This document shows, in pieces, positions 1-11,098 of a stretch of DNA of 64,000 nt (within the stretch, counting starts at the first letter, position 1; every line of letters starts with the position of its first letter). Under the pieces are notes generated by a model. The model saw nothing but the letters and a program-made list of their open reading frames with translations. It did no database searches and was not told where the DNA came from. The stretch covers positions 124,001 to 188,000 of the forward strand of contig NSKG01000004.1 of the NCBI GenBank assembly GCA_002287035.1, read 5' to 3'. This DNA is from Pseudomonas sp. WN033. GTDB taxonomy: Bacteria > Pseudomonadota > Gammaproteobacteria > Pseudomonadales > Pseudomonadaceae. A program made the position numbers and the translations under genes.

Positions 1-1
1 C

Positions 2-1264
2 GAACAGGTCAGCGACAACGATTTCTACCGCCATGATCATCGGCTTATTTTTCGTGCGTTGGTCAGTCTGGCTGCGCGCAACATGCCGTTCGATGTGGTG
101 ACCCTGGCCGAGGAACTGGACCGTGAAGGCCTGATCGATCAGGTCGGTGGTTTGGCCTATCTGGGTCAGTTAGCGAAGAATACTCCTTCGGCCGCCAACA
201 TCGGCACCTATGCGCAGATCATTCGCGAACGCGCTACTTTGCGCCAGTTGATCAGCATCAGTTCGGATATTGCCGACACTGCCTTCAATCCCAAGGGGAT
301 GCAGGCGACCGAGGTGCTCGATGAAGCCGAGCGCAAGATCTTTGCCATTGCTGAGAGCCGACCCAAGACTGGTGGCCCCGAGTCGGTCAATACCCTGTTA
401 ACCAAGGCCATTGATCGTATTGATACGCTGTTCAACAGCGAAGGCTCGATTACCGGCCTGTCGACCGGCTTCACCGATCTGGACAACATGACCTCCGGGT
501 TGCAGCCAGCGGATCTGGTTATTGTGGCCGGCCGGCCGTCGATGGGTAAGACCACTTTTTCCATGAACCTGGTCGAGAATGCGGTGCTGCGCAGCGACAA
601 GGTAGTTTTGGTGTTCTCGCTGGAGATGCCGGGTGAGTCGTTGATCATGCGTATGCTCTCGTCGCTGGGCCGGATTGATCAGACCAAGGTGCGCTCGGGT
701 CGGCTTGACGATGATGACTGGCCGCGTCTGACCTCGGCGGTCAACCTGCTCAACGACCGCAAGCTGTTTATTGACGATACCGCTGGTCTGTCGCCGATGG
801 AGATGCGAGCCCGGGCCCGACGGATTGTCCGTGAGCATGGTGATATTGCCCTGATCATGATCGACTATCTGCAGTTGATGCGCATCGGTGGCAGTGGTTC
901 GGAGAACCGGACCAACGAAATTTCCGAAATCTCGCGCTCGCTCAAGGCGCTGGCCAAGGAATTCAACACTCCGGTGGTGGCGCTGTCGCAGCTCAACCGC
1001 TCGCTGGAGCAGCGCCCGAACAAACGTCCGATCAACTCCGACTTGCGTGAATCCGGAGCGATCGAGCAGGACGCCGACGTGATCATGTTCGTCTATCGTG
1101 ACGAGGTCTATCACCCGGATACCCAGGACAAGGGGATCGCCGAGATTATTATCGGCAAGCAACGTAATGGCCCGATCGGCACCTGCCGATTGGCCTTCCT
1201 GGGTAAGTACACCCGTTTCGAGAACCTTGCCCCCGGCGCCTACCAGGGCTACGGGGAGGAGTAA
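2..1264 (+). CDS. dnaB: Replicative DNA helicase DnaB (5' end outside window)
   Basis: Hexameric replicative helicase that unwinds DNA at the fork and recruits primase. The frame is open from base 2, so the first roughly 40 residues of a normal 460-residue protein lie upstream of the window. The fragment holds the rest of the N-terminal primase-binding domain and the RecA-like ATPase domain. Walker A GRPSMGKT lies near fragment residues 177-184, and the Walker B region reads [15 protein letters not shown]-binding loop and C-terminal motifs ([24 protein letters not shown]) are intact. No intein is present. Its TAA stop overlaps the next start (TAATG), so it is probably translationally coupled to the YgiQ gene. 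Confidence 0.97.
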   Translation, partial: EQVSDNDFYRHDHRLIFRALVSLAARNMPFDVVTLAEELDREGLIDQVGGLAYLGQLAKNTPSAANIGTYAQIIRERATLRQLISISSDIADTAFNPKGMQATEVLDEAERKIFAIAESRPKTGGPESVNTLLTKAIDRIDTLFNSEGSITGLSTGFTDLDNMTSGLQPADLVIVAGRPSMGKTTFSMNLVENAVLRSDKVVLVFSLEMPGESLIMRMLSSLGRIDQTKVRSGRLDDDDWPRLTSAVNLLNDRKLFIDDTAGLSPMEMRARARRIVREHGDIALIMIDYLQLMRIGGSGSENRTNEISEISRSLKALAKEFNTPVVALSQLNRSLEQRPNKRPINSDLRESGAIEQDADVIMFVYRDEVYHPDTQDKGIAEIIIGKQRNGPIGTCRLAFLGKYTRFENLAPGAYQGYGEE

Positions 1265-3486
1265 TGATGTTGGCCCCCAGCATGCCAGCGGCACGACCGC
1301 TGTTCGATTATCCGAAATACTGGGCTGAATGCTTTGGTCCGGCACCCTTTCTGCCCATGTCGCAGGAAGAGATGGATCTGCTTGGCTGGGATAGCTGTGA
1401 CATCATCATCGTCACCGGCGATGCCTATGTCGACCACCCATCGTTTGGCATGGCAGTGATTGGGCGGCTGCTTGAAGCCCAGGGCTTCCGGGTCGGGATC
1501 ATCAGTCAGCCGGACTGGCACAGCAAGACCGATTTTATGAAGCTGGGCAAGCCCAACCTGTTCTACGGGGTGGCCGCCGGCAATATGGATTCGATGATCA
1601 ACCGCTATACTGCGGACCGAAAGATCCGTTCCGATGATGCCTATACCGCTGGTGGCAAGGGTGGAAGCCGGCCGGATCGGGCCAGCCTGGTTTATAGTCA
1701 GCGTTGCCGTGAGGCATATAAGGATGTGCCTATTATCCTCGGTGGGATTGAGGCCTCGCTGCGCCGGATCGCGCACTACGATTACTGGCAGGACAAGGTG
1801 CGGCGCTCAATTCTGGTCGATGCCCGGGCCGATCTGCTGCTGTTCGGCAATGCCGAACGGGCGGTGGTCGAAGTGGCCCAGCGGCTCAGTCGCGGCGAGA
1901 CGGTCGAGCAACTGACTGATATTCGCGGTACTGCTTTCATCCGCAAGGACAGCCCGGAGGGCTGGTTCGAGCTGGATTCGAGCCGGATAGATCGGCCGGG
2001 CAAGATCGACAAGATCATCAATCCCTATATCAATACCCAGGACACCAGTGCCTGTGCGGTCGAGCAGGCCAAAGGCCCTGAGCCGGAAGCCGATGACGGT
2101 GCGCAGGTGGTGCAGTTGCTGCCGCATCCACGTCTGGAGCGTGACCGCACGGTGATTCGCTTGCCGGCTTATGAAAAGGTCAAGAGCGACCCTGTACTGT
2201 ATGCCCATGCCAATCGGGTGCTGCACCTGGAAACCAATCCTGGCAATGCCCGGGCGCTGGTACAGCGCCATGGTGATCAGGAGGTCTGGTTCAATCCGCC
2301 GCCGATTCCGCTGTCGACCGAGGAAATGGACTACGTGTTCGGGCTGCCCTATGCCCGAGTGCCGCATCCAGCCTATGGTGGTGAGAAAATTCCGGCCTAC
2401 GAGATGATCCGCTTCTCGGTCAACATCATGCGTGGCTGTTTCGGTGGTTGTACCTTCTGCTCGATCACCGAACACGAAGGACGGATCATCCAGAACCGTT
2501 CGCATGAGTCGATCATCCGCGAGATCGAAGAAATCCGCGACAAGGTGCCGGGTTTCACCGGGGTGATTTCCGACCTGGGGGGGCCAACCGCCAACATGTA
2601 TCGGGTTGCCTGCAAGAGTCCGGAAATTGAAGCAGCCTGCCGTAAGCCCTCGTGCGTGTTCCCTGGTATCTGCGACAACCTCAATACCGACCACTCCTCA
2701 CTGATCGGTTTGTACCGCAAGGCCCGCGAGTTGCCAGGGGTCAAGAAGATTCTGATCGCCTCGGGGCTGCGCTATGACCTGGCGGTTGAGTCACCGGAGT
2801 ACGTCAAGGAGCTGGTCACTCACCATGTTGGCGGCTATCTGAAGATCGCCCCTGAGCATACCGAAGAGGGGCCGCTGAATCAGATGATGAAGCCGGGCAT
2901 CGGTTCCTATGACCGCTTCAAGCAGATGTTCGAGAAGTACAGCAAGGAGGCGGGCAAGGAGCAATACCTGATCCCGTACTTCATTGCAGCGCATCCGGGC
3001 ACCACCGATGAAGACATGATGAACCTGGCACTGTGGCTCAAGCGCAATGGTTTCCGGGCCGATCAGGTGCAGGCCTTCTATCCTTCGCCGATGGCCACTG
3101 CCACCGCGATGTATCACAGTGGCAAGAACCCATTGCGCAAGGTGACCTACAAGAGTGATGGGGTGACCATCGTCAAGGGTGAGCGTCAGCGCCGGTTGCA
3201 CAAAGCCTTCCTGCGTTATCACGATCCGAACAACTGGCCGCTGCTGCGCGAAGCACTCAAGGCCATGGGCCGGACCGATCTGATCGGCAATGGCAAGCAT
3301 CAGTTGATCCCGACTTTCCAGCCGGCGGTCGATGGCTACCAGAGTGCCCGACGCAAGAATTCGACCCCGCTTGGCAGCAAGAAGGCCGGACGCATTCTGA
3401 CCCAGCATACTGGCCTGCCGCCGCGCGAGACTGGCGCCGGTAAGCCGGCCAAGCGTAAGCCGGGGCGTCAGCGACCGGGGCGCTGA
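1264..3486 (+). CDS. YgiQ family radical SAM protein
   Basis: Radical S-adenosylmethionine protein of the YgiQ/UPF0313 family; its substrate is not established. The 740-residue length is typical. The central radical-SAM motif CFGGCTFCS (C-x3-C-x2-C) follows an RG pair near residue 393 and would bind the 4Fe-4S cluster. A YgiQ-specific N-terminal domain precedes it, and the tail is very basic ([14 protein letters not shown]), suggesting nucleic-acid or ribosome contact; that is inference. The start overlaps the dnaB stop by one base, and a second ATG at 1267 is an equally possible start. In P. aeruginosa a homologue also lies close to dnaB. Confidence 0.93.
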   Translation: MMLAPSMPAARPLFDYPKYWAECFGPAPFLPMSQEEMDLLGWDSCDIIIVTGDAYVDHPSFGMAVIGRLLEAQGFRVGIISQPDWHSKTDFMKLGKPNLFYGVAAGNMDSMINRYTADRKIRSDDAYTAGGKGGSRPDRASLVYSQRCREAYKDVPIILGGIEASLRRIAHYDYWQDKVRRSILVDARADLLLFGNAERAVVEVAQRLSRGETVEQLTDIRGTAFIRKDSPEGWFELDSSRIDRPGKIDKIINPYINTQDTSACAVEQAKGPEPEADDGAQVVQLLPHPRLERDRTVIRLPAYEKVKSDPVLYAHANRVLHLETNPGNARALVQRHGDQEVWFNPPPIPLSTEEMDYVFGLPYARVPHPAYGGEKIPAYEMIRFSVNIMRGCFGGCTFCSITEHEGRIIQNRSHESIIREIEEIRDKVPGFTGVISDLGGPTANMYRVACKSPEIEAACRKPSCVFPGICDNLNTDHSSLIGLYRKARELPGVKKILIASGLRYDLAVESPEYVKELVTHHVGGYLKIAPEHTEEGPLNQMMKPGIGSYDRFKQMFEKYSKEAGKEQYLIPYFIAAHPGTTDEDMMNLALWLKRNGFRADQVQAFYPSPMATATAMYHSGKNPLRKVTYKSDGVTIVKGERQRRLHKAFLRYHDPNNWPLLREALKAMGRTDLIGNGKHQLIPTFQPAVDGYQSARRKNSTPLGSKKAGRILTQHTGLPPRETGAGKPAKRKPGRQRPGR

Positions 3487-3576
3487 CGCTTTTCTATGAG
3501 GGTAATACAGGCTTTCTAATGGCGCTGTCGACATGGGCCAACTAAGCTGACCAAACAGCTTCAGGAGGAATCTGCC

Positions 3577-3663
3577 ATGTCGATTGTCAAACTGATGAGT
3601 AATGTCTTCGCCTGCTATGCCGCCGCCTCAAGTGGAGTGGCGACTGAATCGATCAGCGATTGA
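3577..3663 (+). CDS. Small ORF, 28 codons, unknown function
   Basis: A 28-residue ORF that begins MSIVKLMSNVFACY and ends in ATESISD. It is preceded by an excellent Shine-Dalgarno sequence (CAGGAGGAA) at the right distance, better than that of most genes here. It lies alone in the 214-bp gap between the YgiQ gene and retS. The N-terminal half is mildly hydrophobic with a cysteine, Ala-rich in the middle and acidic at the end, so a short amphipathic or membrane-associated peptide is possible. I recognise no family. The evidence is the start signal and position only; conservation would decide whether it is real. Confidence 0.5.
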   Translation: MSIVKLMSNVFACYAAASSGVATESISD

Positions 3664-3689
3664 ACTGATGCCCGAGCCTTCTGGATGAT

Positions 3690-3709
3690 GCCTGAACTGC
3701 TCAGGCTTT
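3690..3709 (+). terminator. Weak stem-loop at the end of the small ORF / retS junction
   Basis: GCCTGA and TCAGGC form a 6-bp stem with a 5-base loop, followed by TTT on the plus strand. It overlaps the retS stop codon and could end transcription from dnaB/YgiQ or the small ORF. The stem is short, so this is a tentative call. Confidence 0.3.
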
Positions 3710-6457
3710 CAGGCTCCTGCGCTCCATCCAGTAGCTCATCTGTTCCTTGAGCTGCGACAGCTCGACCGGTTTGGCCATGTGGCCGTCCATCCCAGCTTTG
3801 CGTGCCCGTTCACGGTGTTCCGGTAAGATGTGTGCGGTCAGGGCAATGATCGGCAACGGCTGACGGCCGTTGTGCTGTTCCCACTGACGAATGCGTTCGG
3901 CGGCGGTAAACCCGTCCATTTCAGGCATTTCGCAGTCCATCAGAATTAGATCAAAACGCCCACTCTTGGCCGCTTCCAGGGCTTGTTGGCCATTGCCGAC
4001 GGCCTCTGCATCAATCTTTAGTTTACTCAGCATGCCGCGTATGACTTTGGTCGAGATGCTGTTGTCTTCGGCGATCAGTACCCGGAACGGAGTGCCGAGG
4101 CTGGCGTCGGACTCCTCCGCCAGTGCTTCGGCATGGGGCTGTTCGTGGTACTGGAGCCACTCATCGATCAGGGTGGTACGCAAGGTATAGCCGGCCACCG
4201 GTTTGTTCAGCACCCGACGAATACCGGCATTGCGAGCCACTACGCGGCTGGGAAGCTGATTGATGCCGGTAAGCATGATGATCAGCAGGTCGTCGGGGAT
4301 ACTGGGGTCGTCCTTGAGTCGGCTGGCCAGTTCCAGGCCGCTCATGCCGGGCATCGACTGATCGACCAGCAGAATATCGAAAGGCGTGCCCAGGTTGGCC
4401 TGGCTACGCAAGAGCGCCAGAGCTTCTTTGCCGCTGGCGGCAACTTGCGGCTGCATGCCCCAGGCGCTGGTCTGCTGCTGGAGAACCTTACGACAGGTTG
4501 CGTTGTCGTCGACGATCAGTACGCTGCGTTCCTGCAGGCAGCGGCCCTCGCTGTCGGGTTCAGTCTGGCTGGTGGCTGCTTGAGCGGGGAGGGTGAACCA
4601 GACCGTATTGCCCTGTTCGTTGCCCTGCTTGATGCCGAGTTGGCCGTGCATCATATGGATGAGCTGACGACTGATGGCCAGGCCAAGATACCCGCTGCCG
4701 TCATATGGCCCGGCCTGACTGCGGCCCGGGTCGGCGCGCAGCAGGCAGTCACGGGCTTCACTGGGCATGCTGGTGCCACTGTCCTGAACCGCGAAGCGCA
4801 GTACCTGTTCATCGCGGGATTTCTTTTCAAGGGCTACTGCCAGCATGATCTCGCCCTGGCTGGTGTGGCGCAGGGCGTTGGTAAGCAGGTTGAGCAGAAT
4901 CTGGCGCAAGCGGGTCGGATCGCCCTGCAGTGTTCTGGGTACCTCTGGATGGACGAAGCTGATCAATTCCAGGCTGCGACCATCGACCCGGCTGCGGAAA
5001 ATATCCAAACAGTCATTGACCAGCGCATGCAGGTCGAATTGGACGTTTTCCAGAATCAGTTGCCCTGACTCCAGGCGTGACATGTCGAGAATTTCGTTGA
5101 TCAGGTTGAGCAGGTCATTGCCAGAACTGTGAATGGTCTGCACATAGTCGCGTTGCTTGGCCGATAGCGCGGTATCGAGCAGCAGTTCGCTCATGCCCAG
5201 CACCCCGTTCATAGGGGTGCGGATTTCATGACTGATGCGGGCCAGAAACTCGGCTTTGGCCCGGCGCTCGGCTTGGTGGGTGGCCTCGGCGTTGTTGCTG
5301 CGCCGCTGACTGGCAAGCTGGCGCTGCAGACGCTTGTGCAGGCTCCAGGCAAAACTGACGAGGGCCAGCCAGAGCAGGAAGTCGGCCAGGTTCTGGTGGT
5401 GAACCAGCTGTAATTGTTCTGTCTCCACCAGCCAGCTGGCGGTTATCAGTAGTGCGCCAAACAGGAAAGTTCGGTCGATACCTTGTTGGCGTAGCCACAG
5501 ATGGCCGATCAGGGCCATGGTGAACAGTGGCACCCCCAAATGCAGCAGGCTGGACAGGTGCGGCATCAGCCCCGGTTGCAGCGCAGCAAGCAAAGCGCAG
5601 GCGGCACAAAGCAGCGCCCCGGCCAGTACGGCGCGACGGGCTGGAGTGGGTTCGCGCTCGGGTAGCATGCCCAGAGTCAATAGCAAAATGATCGGCATGG
5701 CCAGCAAGTGGAGAAAATCGCTGGCCGGACCGTATAGCAGGGGAATCTGGCGGGCAGCCCAGTCTATCGTACCCAGGCTGGACAGGCTGAGAATCAGCCC
5801 GCTCAGGGCTAGCAGCAGGTGTAACAGGTCACGACCAACCAGGCCCTGAAGCAGGCCATGGAGCATGATGGCCAACATCAGGCCGACCAGGATTCCGCTC
5901 AGAGCCTGCCCCAAAGTGTGTTCGGCAATGGCTGTTGGAGTGTCATGCAGGCGCAGGCCGGTAGTCATAGCGTAGTCGCTGTGCAGACGCAGGTAGATGA
6001 CTGCCTGGCTTTCAGCCTGGGGTTCGACCGGAAAGCTGAATGCCGCATGGGGTAGTGGGCGCTGGCTGGGCGGCTGATAGGCGCCGGTGTGGAAGCGGCT
6101 GCGTGGAATGCCGTCTTCGAGCAGGTAGAAGTGGATGCTGGGGATAACCCGGTTATCCAGCTCCAACCGCATGGGGTGATTGTCGGCCAGTGGCAGCATC
6201 AGCCATAGGGCGGCGCCTTGACCGGGTAGTTGCAGCGGTCCGGGCGGAGCGGGAACGAAACGGTTGATATAGCGGTTGGAAAGCATGTCGGCCAGATCAA
6301 GCTCGCCACTGGCGTCGACGAAAGTACGTAAGCCGGTTTGTGGATGGCCGCTGGCCTGGCTCAGAGGGCTGAAGAGCAGAAACAAGCCAACAAGGCTGCA
6401 GACTAACAACCGATAGGCGGTCACGTTGACTGGGTCCTGTCCATGGGCATCGGGCAA
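3701..6457 (-). CDS. retS: Hybrid sensor histidine kinase RetS
   Basis: RetS-type hybrid sensor (918 residues; P. aeruginosa RetS is of similar size). Order of domains: signal segment (about 18-36), a periplasmic 7TMR-DISMED2 sensor, seven membrane segments (about 185-375), a HisKA domain with H-box [11 protein letters not shown] (His near 410), an ATP-binding domain, and two receiver domains with acceptor motifs LLVDQSMPG and [11 protein letters not shown]. Its place next to purD-purH-fis-dusB is the RetS neighbourhood. Known RetS binds and inhibits GacS, switching acute against biofilm programmes. The ATP-lid motifs here are degenerate (DSGTSMP, GSGYLGL), which fits a kinase that acts by binding rather than by phosphorylation. 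Confidence 0.87.
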   Translation of the reverse strand: MPDAHGQDPVNVTAYRLLVCSLVGLFLLFSPLSQASGHPQTGLRTFVDASGELDLADMLSNRYINRFVPAPPGPLQLPGQGAALWLMLPLADNHPMRLELDNRVIPSIHFYLLEDGIPRSRFHTGAYQPPSQRPLPHAAFSFPVEPQAESQAVIYLRLHSDYAMTTGLRLHDTPTAIAEHTLGQALSGILVGLMLAIMLHGLLQGLVGRDLLHLLLALSGLILSLSSLGTIDWAARQIPLLYGPASDFLHLLAMPIILLLTLGMLPEREPTPARRAVLAGALLCAACALLAALQPGLMPHLSSLLHLGVPLFTMALIGHLWLRQQGIDRTFLFGALLITASWLVETEQLQLVHHQNLADFLLWLALVSFAWSLHKRLQRQLASQRRSNNAEATHQAERRAKAEFLARISHEIRTPMNGVLGMSELLLDTALSAKQRDYVQTIHSSGNDLLNLINEILDMSRLESGQLILENVQFDLHALVNDCLDIFRSRVDGRSLELISFVHPEVPRTLQGDPTRLRQILLNLLTNALRHTSQGEIMLAVALEKKSRDEQVLRFAVQDSGTSMPSEARDCLLRADPGRSQAGPYDGSGYLGLAISRQLIHMMHGQLGIKQGNEQGNTVWFTLPAQAATSQTEPDSEGRCLQERSVLIVDDNATCRKVLQQQTSAWGMQPQVAASGKEALALLRSQANLGTPFDILLVDQSMPGMSGLELASRLKDDPSIPDDLLIIMLTGINQLPSRVVARNAGIRRVLNKPVAGYTLRTTLIDEWLQYHEQPHAEALAEESDASLGTPFRVLIAEDNSISTKVIRGMLSKLKIDAEAVGNGQQALEAAKSGRFDLILMDCEMPEMDGFTAAERIRQWEQHNGRQPLPIIALTAHILPEHRERARKAGMDGHMAKPVELSQLKEQMSYWMERRSLKA

Positions 6458-6510
6458 TTTAGGCTCGGTATATTGCCGGGAGTATAGCTGATGGCCATGG
6501 CAAGCGGTAT

Positions 6511-6549
6511 GGATTGGCCGGCCGGGAAGCTGTCCCTGCCGGCCAATCC
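6511..6549 (-). terminator. Long perfect hairpin after purD
   Basis: A 12-bp perfect inverted repeat (GGATTGGCCGGC at 6511 and its complement ending at 6549) whose loop contains a further GGGA/TCCC pairing. It lies 10 bases past the purD stop. No T-run follows on the minus strand, so it may be an mRNA-stabilising 3' end or a Rho-assisted terminator rather than a classical intrinsic one. It separates purD from retS. Confidence 0.5.
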
Positions 6550-6559
6550 ACTGCGAGCT

Positions 6560-7837
6560 TCAGCTTTCCCGGGCAATCGCACGGTAGCCGATGTCCTTGC
6601 GGTAGAAGCAGCCGTCCCAGCTGATGTCGGCGGCCAACTGATAGGCGCGCTGCTGGGCCTCGCGTACGCTGCTTCCAAGAGCAGTAGCGCATAGCACACG
6701 GCCACCGCTGGTGACTATCTGGCCGTCCTTCAGGGCGGTTCCGGCATGGAACACCTTGGCTTCGGCACTGCCGGCGCTCAAACCGCTGATAGGAGCGCCC
6801 TTGGCATAGTCGCCCGGATAGCCGCCGGCGGCCAGCACCACACCCAGGCTCGGACGCGGGTCCCACTGAGCCTGAATCTGATCCAGGCGTGCGTCGAGGG
6901 CGGCTTCGACCAGTTCCACCAAACTTGACTGCAGGCGCAGCATGACCGGCTGGGTCTCAGGGTCGCCAAAACGACAGTTGAACTCGATGACCTTGGGCGC
7001 GCCGCTTGCATCAATCATCAGGCCAGCGTAGAGGAAGCCGGTATAGACGTTACCTTCGGCGGCCATGCCACGCACGGTTGGCCAGATCACCTCATCCATC
7101 ACCCGTTGGTGCACTGCGTCGGTGACCACTGGGGCTGGTGAGTAGGCGCCCATGCCGCCGGTATTCGGGCCGCTGTCGCCATCGCCGACACGCTTGTGGT
7201 CCTGGCTGGTGGCCATGGCCAACACATGCTCGCCATCGACCATGACGATGAAGCTGGCTTCTTCGCCATCGAGGAACTCCTCGATCACGACACGCGAACC
7301 GGCCTCGCCAAAGGCATTGCCTGCCAGCATATCGCGCACGGCGGCTTCGGCTTCGTCCAGAGTCATGGCGACGATCACGCCCTTGCCGGCAGCCAGGCCG
7401 TCAGCCTTGATCACGATCGGCGCGCCTTTCTCGCGCAGATAGGCCAGCGCAGGCTCGATCTCGGTGAAGTTGCGGTACTCGGCGGTGGGAATCTGGTGGC
7501 GAGCCAGGAAGTCTTTGGTGAAGGCCTTGGAGCCCTCCAGCTGGGCGGCGGCAGCGGTTGGACCAAAGCATTTCAGTCCGGCGCTGCGGAAGCGGTCGAC
7601 CACACCGGCGACCAGTGGTGCCTCGGGGCCAACGATGGTCAGGGCCACGTTGTCACGGGCGAAGGCCACCAGCGCTTCAAGGTCCAGCACGTCGATGGCG
7701 ACGTTCTCGCATTTGGCCTCGGTTGCAGTGCCTGCATTGCCAGGGGCGACGAAAACCTTCTCGACCCGCGCATCCTGCGCCACTTTCCACGCCAGTGCGT
7801 GTTCACGCCCGCCACTGCCGATAATCAATACGTTCAT
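6560..7837 (-). CDS. purD: Phosphoribosylamine-glycine ligase
   Basis: GAR synthetase: ATP-dependent joining of glycine to 5-phosphoribosylamine, step two of purine synthesis. The 425-residue length is typical. The N-terminus has the family GSGGREHALAWK motif, followed by an ATP-grasp domain with IVIKADGLAAGKGV near residue 140 and the signature FNCRFGDPETQ near 292-302. It lies 57 bases downstream of purH on the same strand and is probably cotranscribed with it, as in other pseudomonads. Confidence 0.97.
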   Translation of the reverse strand: MNVLIIGSGGREHALAWKVAQDARVEKVFVAPGNAGTATEAKCENVAIDVLDLEALVAFARDNVALTIVGPEAPLVAGVVDRFRSAGLKCFGPTAAAAQLEGSKAFTKDFLARHQIPTAEYRNFTEIEPALAYLREKGAPIVIKADGLAAGKGVIVAMTLDEAEAAVRDMLAGNAFGEAGSRVVIEEFLDGEEASFIVMVDGEHVLAMATSQDHKRVGDGDSGPNTGGMGAYSPAPVVTDAVHQRVMDEVIWPTVRGMAAEGNVYTGFLYAGLMIDASGAPKVIEFNCRFGDPETQPVMLRLQSSLVELVEAALDARLDQIQAQWDPRPSLGVVLAAGGYPGDYAKGAPISGLSAGSAEAKVFHAGTALKDGQIVTSGGRVLCATALGSSVREAQQRAYQLAADISWDGCFYRKDIGYRAIARES

Positions 7838-7894
7838 TCTGTTACCTCAAAATTCATTTGGGGTTTCCGCTAGCACCGCGACCGTAACCCTTAC

Positions 7895-9499
7895 TCAGTG
7901 GCGGAAATGCCGCATCCCGGTAAACACCATGGCCATGCCGGCTTCGTTGGCGGCGTCGATCACTTCCTGATCACGCATTGAACCGCCTGGCTGGATCACC
8001 GCGCTGATGCCGTTAGCGGCGGCGTTGTCGATGCCGTCACGGAACGGGAAGAAGGCGTCCGAAGCCATGACCGCGCCGGCGACTTGCAGGCCAGCGTGCT
8101 CGGCCTTGATTGCAGCGATGCGCGCCGAGTTGACCCGGCTCATCTGGCCGGCGCCAACGCCGATGGTCTGGCGGTTCTTGGCGTAGACGATGGCGTTGGA
8201 CTTGACGAATTTGGCCACTTTCCAGGCGAAGATCAGGTCGTGCATTTCCTGTTCGGTCGGGGCGCGCTGAGTCACCACCTTGAGGTCGGCCTCGGTGATC
8301 ATGCCAATATCGCGACTCTGGATCAGCAGGCCGCCATTAACCCGTTTGAAGTCCCAGCCAGCGGCCCGTGCAGGACCCCATTCGCCGCATTCAAGCAGGC
8401 GCACATTGGCTTTTGCGGCTACTACTTCGCGGGCAGCAGCGGAGACTTTAGGGGCGATTATGACTTCGACGAACTGGCGCTCGACGATGGCCTGGGCGGT
8501 CTCGCCGTCCAGCTCGCGGTTGAAGGCGATGATGCCGCCGAAGGCTGATTCGTTGTCGGTGTCCCAGGCCAGGTCATAGGCTTTGCGGATGCCGCCATCG
8601 GCCTCCGGCACCACAGCTACGCCGCAGGGGTTGGCATGCTTGACGATAACGCAGGCCGGTTTGCTGAAGCTCTTCACGCACTCCAGTGCAGCATCGGTAT
8701 CAGCAACGTTGTTGAACGATAGTTCTTTGCCCTGTAGCTGCACGGCTGTGGCCACGCAGGCTTCGGCGGCATGCTCGACATAGAAGGCTGCACTCTGGTG
8801 CGGGTTCTCGCCGTAGCGCATGTCCTGGGCCTTGATGAACTGGCTGTTGAAAGTGCGCGGGAAGGCGATGCGCCCTTCGGTGCTCAGGGTTTCGGTGCTC
8901 TGATCGATGCTGCCCAGATAGTTGGCGATCATGCCGTCGTAGGCGGCGGTGTGTTCAAAGGCTTTGAGCGCCAGATCGAAACGCTGGGCATAGGTCAAGC
9001 CGCCGGTCTTGAGGTTGTCTAGGATGCCGGCGTAGTCGCTGGCGTTCACTACAATGGCGACATCCTTGTGGTTTTTGGCGGCGCTGCGGACCATGGTCGG
9101 GCCGCCGATGTCGATATTCTCAATCGCATCGGCCAGGCTACAACCGGGCTTGGCCACGGTGGCAGCAAATGGGTACAGGTTGACTACCACCATGTCGATC
9201 GGCTGAATGCCGTGCTGTTGCATGACCTCGCCGTCAATATCACGGCGACCAAGGATGCCACCGTGAATTTTTGGGTGCAGGGTTTTTACCCGGCCGTCCA
9301 TCATTTCCGGGAAGCCGGTGTAGTCGGCAACTTCAACGGCGTCGATAGCCTGTTCGCGCAGCAGCTTGAAAGTGCCGCCGGTGGACAGGATCTCCACGCC
9401 CAAGGCAGCCAGTTCACGGGCGAATTCAACGATCCCGGTCTTGTCAGACACGCTGATCAGCGCGCGACGTACCGGCAGGCGGGTGGTTTGGTCGGTCAT
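7895..9499 (-). CDS. purH: Bifunctional AICAR transformylase / IMP cyclohydrolase
   Basis: Catalyses the last two steps of IMP synthesis. The N-terminal MGS-like cyclohydrolase domain starts [12 protein letters not shown]; the C-terminal transformylase domain contains KHANPCG and [12 protein letters not shown] and the family ending [10 protein letters not shown] chose ATG at 9499 (534 aa), which has an AGGA 7 bases upstream and matches family length; an in-frame GTG at 9538 would add 13 poor-quality residues. It follows dusB-fis, with 45 bases from the fis stop. Confidence 0.97.
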   Translation of the reverse strand: MTDQTTRLPVRRALISVSDKTGIVEFARELAALGVEILSTGGTFKLLREQAIDAVEVADYTGFPEMMDGRVKTLHPKIHGGILGRRDIDGEVMQQHGIQPIDMVVVNLYPFAATVAKPGCSLADAIENIDIGGPTMVRSAAKNHKDVAIVVNASDYAGILDNLKTGGLTYAQRFDLALKAFEHTAAYDGMIANYLGSIDQSTETLSTEGRIAFPRTFNSQFIKAQDMRYGENPHQSAAFYVEHAAEACVATAVQLQGKELSFNNVADTDAALECVKSFSKPACVIVKHANPCGVAVVPEADGGIRKAYDLAWDTDNESAFGGIIAFNRELDGETAQAIVERQFVEVIIAPKVSAAAREVVAAKANVRLLECGEWGPARAAGWDFKRVNGGLLIQSRDIGMITEADLKVVTQRAPTEQEMHDLIFAWKVAKFVKSNAIVYAKNRQTIGVGAGQMSRVNSARIAAIKAEHAGLQVAGAVMASDAFFPFRDGIDNAAANGISAVIQPGGSMRDQEVIDAANEAGMAMVFTGMRHFRH

Positions 9500-9544
9500 C
9501 TTGGGTCCTGGGTTGCTTTCGGGTATCAGGTAGGGCACCGGTGT

Positions 9545-9871
9545 TTACAGCAGTCCGTATTGCTTGAGTTTCTTGCGCAGGGTGCCACGGTTCAGGCCCA
9601 GCACTTCTGAGGCGCGGGTCTGGTTGCCGTTGACATAATCCATAACGCACTCAAGCAGCGGCGCTTCGACCTCGGACAGGACCATGTCGTAAACGTCGGT
9701 TACGTCTTGGCCGTCAAGGTGGTCGAAGTAATTGCGCAGGGCTTGTTCAACATTGTCGCGCAGGGTGCGGCTGCGTTCGTTGCTGTCGGGCCTGGTGTCA
9801 GTCAGGCCGGGTTCGCTGGTGTCGCTCACGGGGTGGGTTCCGTTGATCGTTGTAGTGTTGAGTAGAGTCAT
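9545..9871 (-). CDS. fis: DNA-binding protein Fis
   Basis: Nucleoid-associated factor that bends DNA and adjusts rRNA, recombination and virulence promoters. The C-terminus carries the helix-turn-helix ([20 protein letters not shown]), near-identical to the family. Start at 9871 gives 108 residues, the usual pseudomonad size; the upstream in-frame extension runs into dusB. The ATG overlaps the dusB stop as ATGA, so translation of dusB and fis is coupled, the conserved dusB-fis arrangement. Confidence 0.96.
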   Translation of the reverse strand: MTLLNTTTINGTHPVSDTSEPGLTDTRPDSNERSRTLRDNVEQALRNYFDHLDGQDVTDVYDMVLSEVEAPLLECVMDYVNGNQTRASEVLGLNRGTLRKKLKQYGLL

Positions 9872-10866
9872 GCCGCCAGGTCTCCTTCCAACAAGCGGGT
9901 GAAAAACTGCTCGATCGCCTGGCGCTGCTCTGCTGGGTCGTCGATGCGGTTGAATGCCCGGCGAAACTCCCCTGCGCCGGGTAACGTCTGCAAATACCAA
10001 CCCACGTGCTTGCGGGCGATCCGTACGCCCTGCTCGAAACCATAAAAGCCATGCAATGCATCGAGATGCTCAAGCAGGATGGCATGTTGGTCAGGCAGTG
10101 GCAGGGGCGGGCGGTGACATCCATGACGCAGATAGTGATCGATTTCGGCAAAAATCCACGGGCGTCCCTGAGCTGCGCGGCCAATCATGACTGCGTCGGC
10201 TCCGGTGTGCTGCAGCACCCGTTGGGCTTTCTCTGGAGAATCGATATCGCCATTGGCGAAAACCGGGATGCTAATGGCTTGTTTGATGGCGGCGATGGTG
10301 TCGTACTCAGCCTCGCCGGTATACAGGTCAGCACGCGTGCGACCATGCACGGCCAGAGCCTGGATGCCGCTTTGTTCGGCGACCCGGGCGATCCGCAGGC
10401 CGTTGCGGTTGTCCCGGTCCCAGCCGGTGCGGATTTTCAGGGTGACTGGAATCTGCACGGCACCGACGACGGCTTCGAGAATTTCGGCAACCAGGCTTTC
10501 ATCGCGCAGTAGTGCCGAACCGGCGGCCTTGTTGCAGACCTTCTTGGCAGGGCAGCCCATGTTGATATCGATGATCTGGGCGCCGAAGTCCTGATTCATG
10601 CGCGCGGCTTCGGCCATCATGCCGGGGTCGCCGCCGGCGATCTGAACTGAACGGGGCTCAGCTTCGCCACTATGGTCCAGGCGCTGGCGCGATTTTCGGC
10701 TATGCCACAGTCGGGTATCGCTGGTGACCATTTCCGATACTACCAACCCCGCACCCAGGCGCCGGCACAGTTGCCGGAACGGGCGGTCGGTGACCCCGGC
10801 CATGGGGGCCAGGATAACGCGATTGGCTAGTTGGTAAGGTCCGATACTGATCACTGCATGGTCCAT
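9868..10866 (-). CDS. dusB: tRNA-dihydrouridine synthase B
   Basis: FMN- and NADPH-dependent reduction of uridine in tRNA. TIM barrel with [12 protein letters not shown] at the start, [20 protein letters not shown] carrying the catalytic Cys near residue 105, and the phosphate-binding [16 protein letters not shown] region. Start at 10866 gives 332 residues, standard for DusB; a longer frame to 10965 would begin in the promoter. First gene of the dusB-fis(-purH-purD) transcription unit. Confidence 0.95.
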   Translation of the reverse strand: MDHAVISIGPYQLANRVILAPMAGVTDRPFRQLCRRLGAGLVVSEMVTSDTRLWHSRKSRQRLDHSGEAEPRSVQIAGGDPGMMAEAARMNQDFGAQIIDINMGCPAKKVCNKAAGSALLRDESLVAEILEAVVGAVQIPVTLKIRTGWDRDNRNGLRIARVAEQSGIQALAVHGRTRADLYTGEAEYDTIAAIKQAISIPVFANGDIDSPEKAQRVLQHTGADAVMIGRAAQGRPWIFAEIDHYLRHGCHRPPLPLPDQHAILLEHLDALHGFYGFEQGVRIARKHVGWYLQTLPGAGEFRRAFNRIDDPAEQRQAIEQFFTRLLEGDLAA

Positions 10867-10964
10867 CCCTGTACTGTCCAGTCGGCGGTGGCACGTCTCC
10901 GAGGACGCCGGCCAGAAAGATTTCAGGGCGCTCAGAGGTTGATTGGTGTGTGAAAAGGCCGTCA

Positions 10965-10993
10965 ATCATACCTGTAAAGAGTGACCATATAAA
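10965..10993 (-). promoter_or_regulatory. Candidate sigma-70 promoter of dusB-fis
   Basis: On the minus strand TTTATA (10993-10988) and TATGAT (10970-10965) are separated by exactly 17 bases; matches are 4/6 and 5/6 to consensus. It lies about 100 bases upstream of dusB, leaving an untranslated leader of roughly 90 bases. Sequence match only. Confidence 0.5.
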
Positions 10994-11098
10994 GACTGGG
11001 CTGGTCGATATTTGAACAGATTGACCGGCGGCTTTGGGCGGCCTGTCCGGTTGCGGGCTACCGAGTCTTGGGGGCTGAGGCAAATGCCTGGTGCTGTA

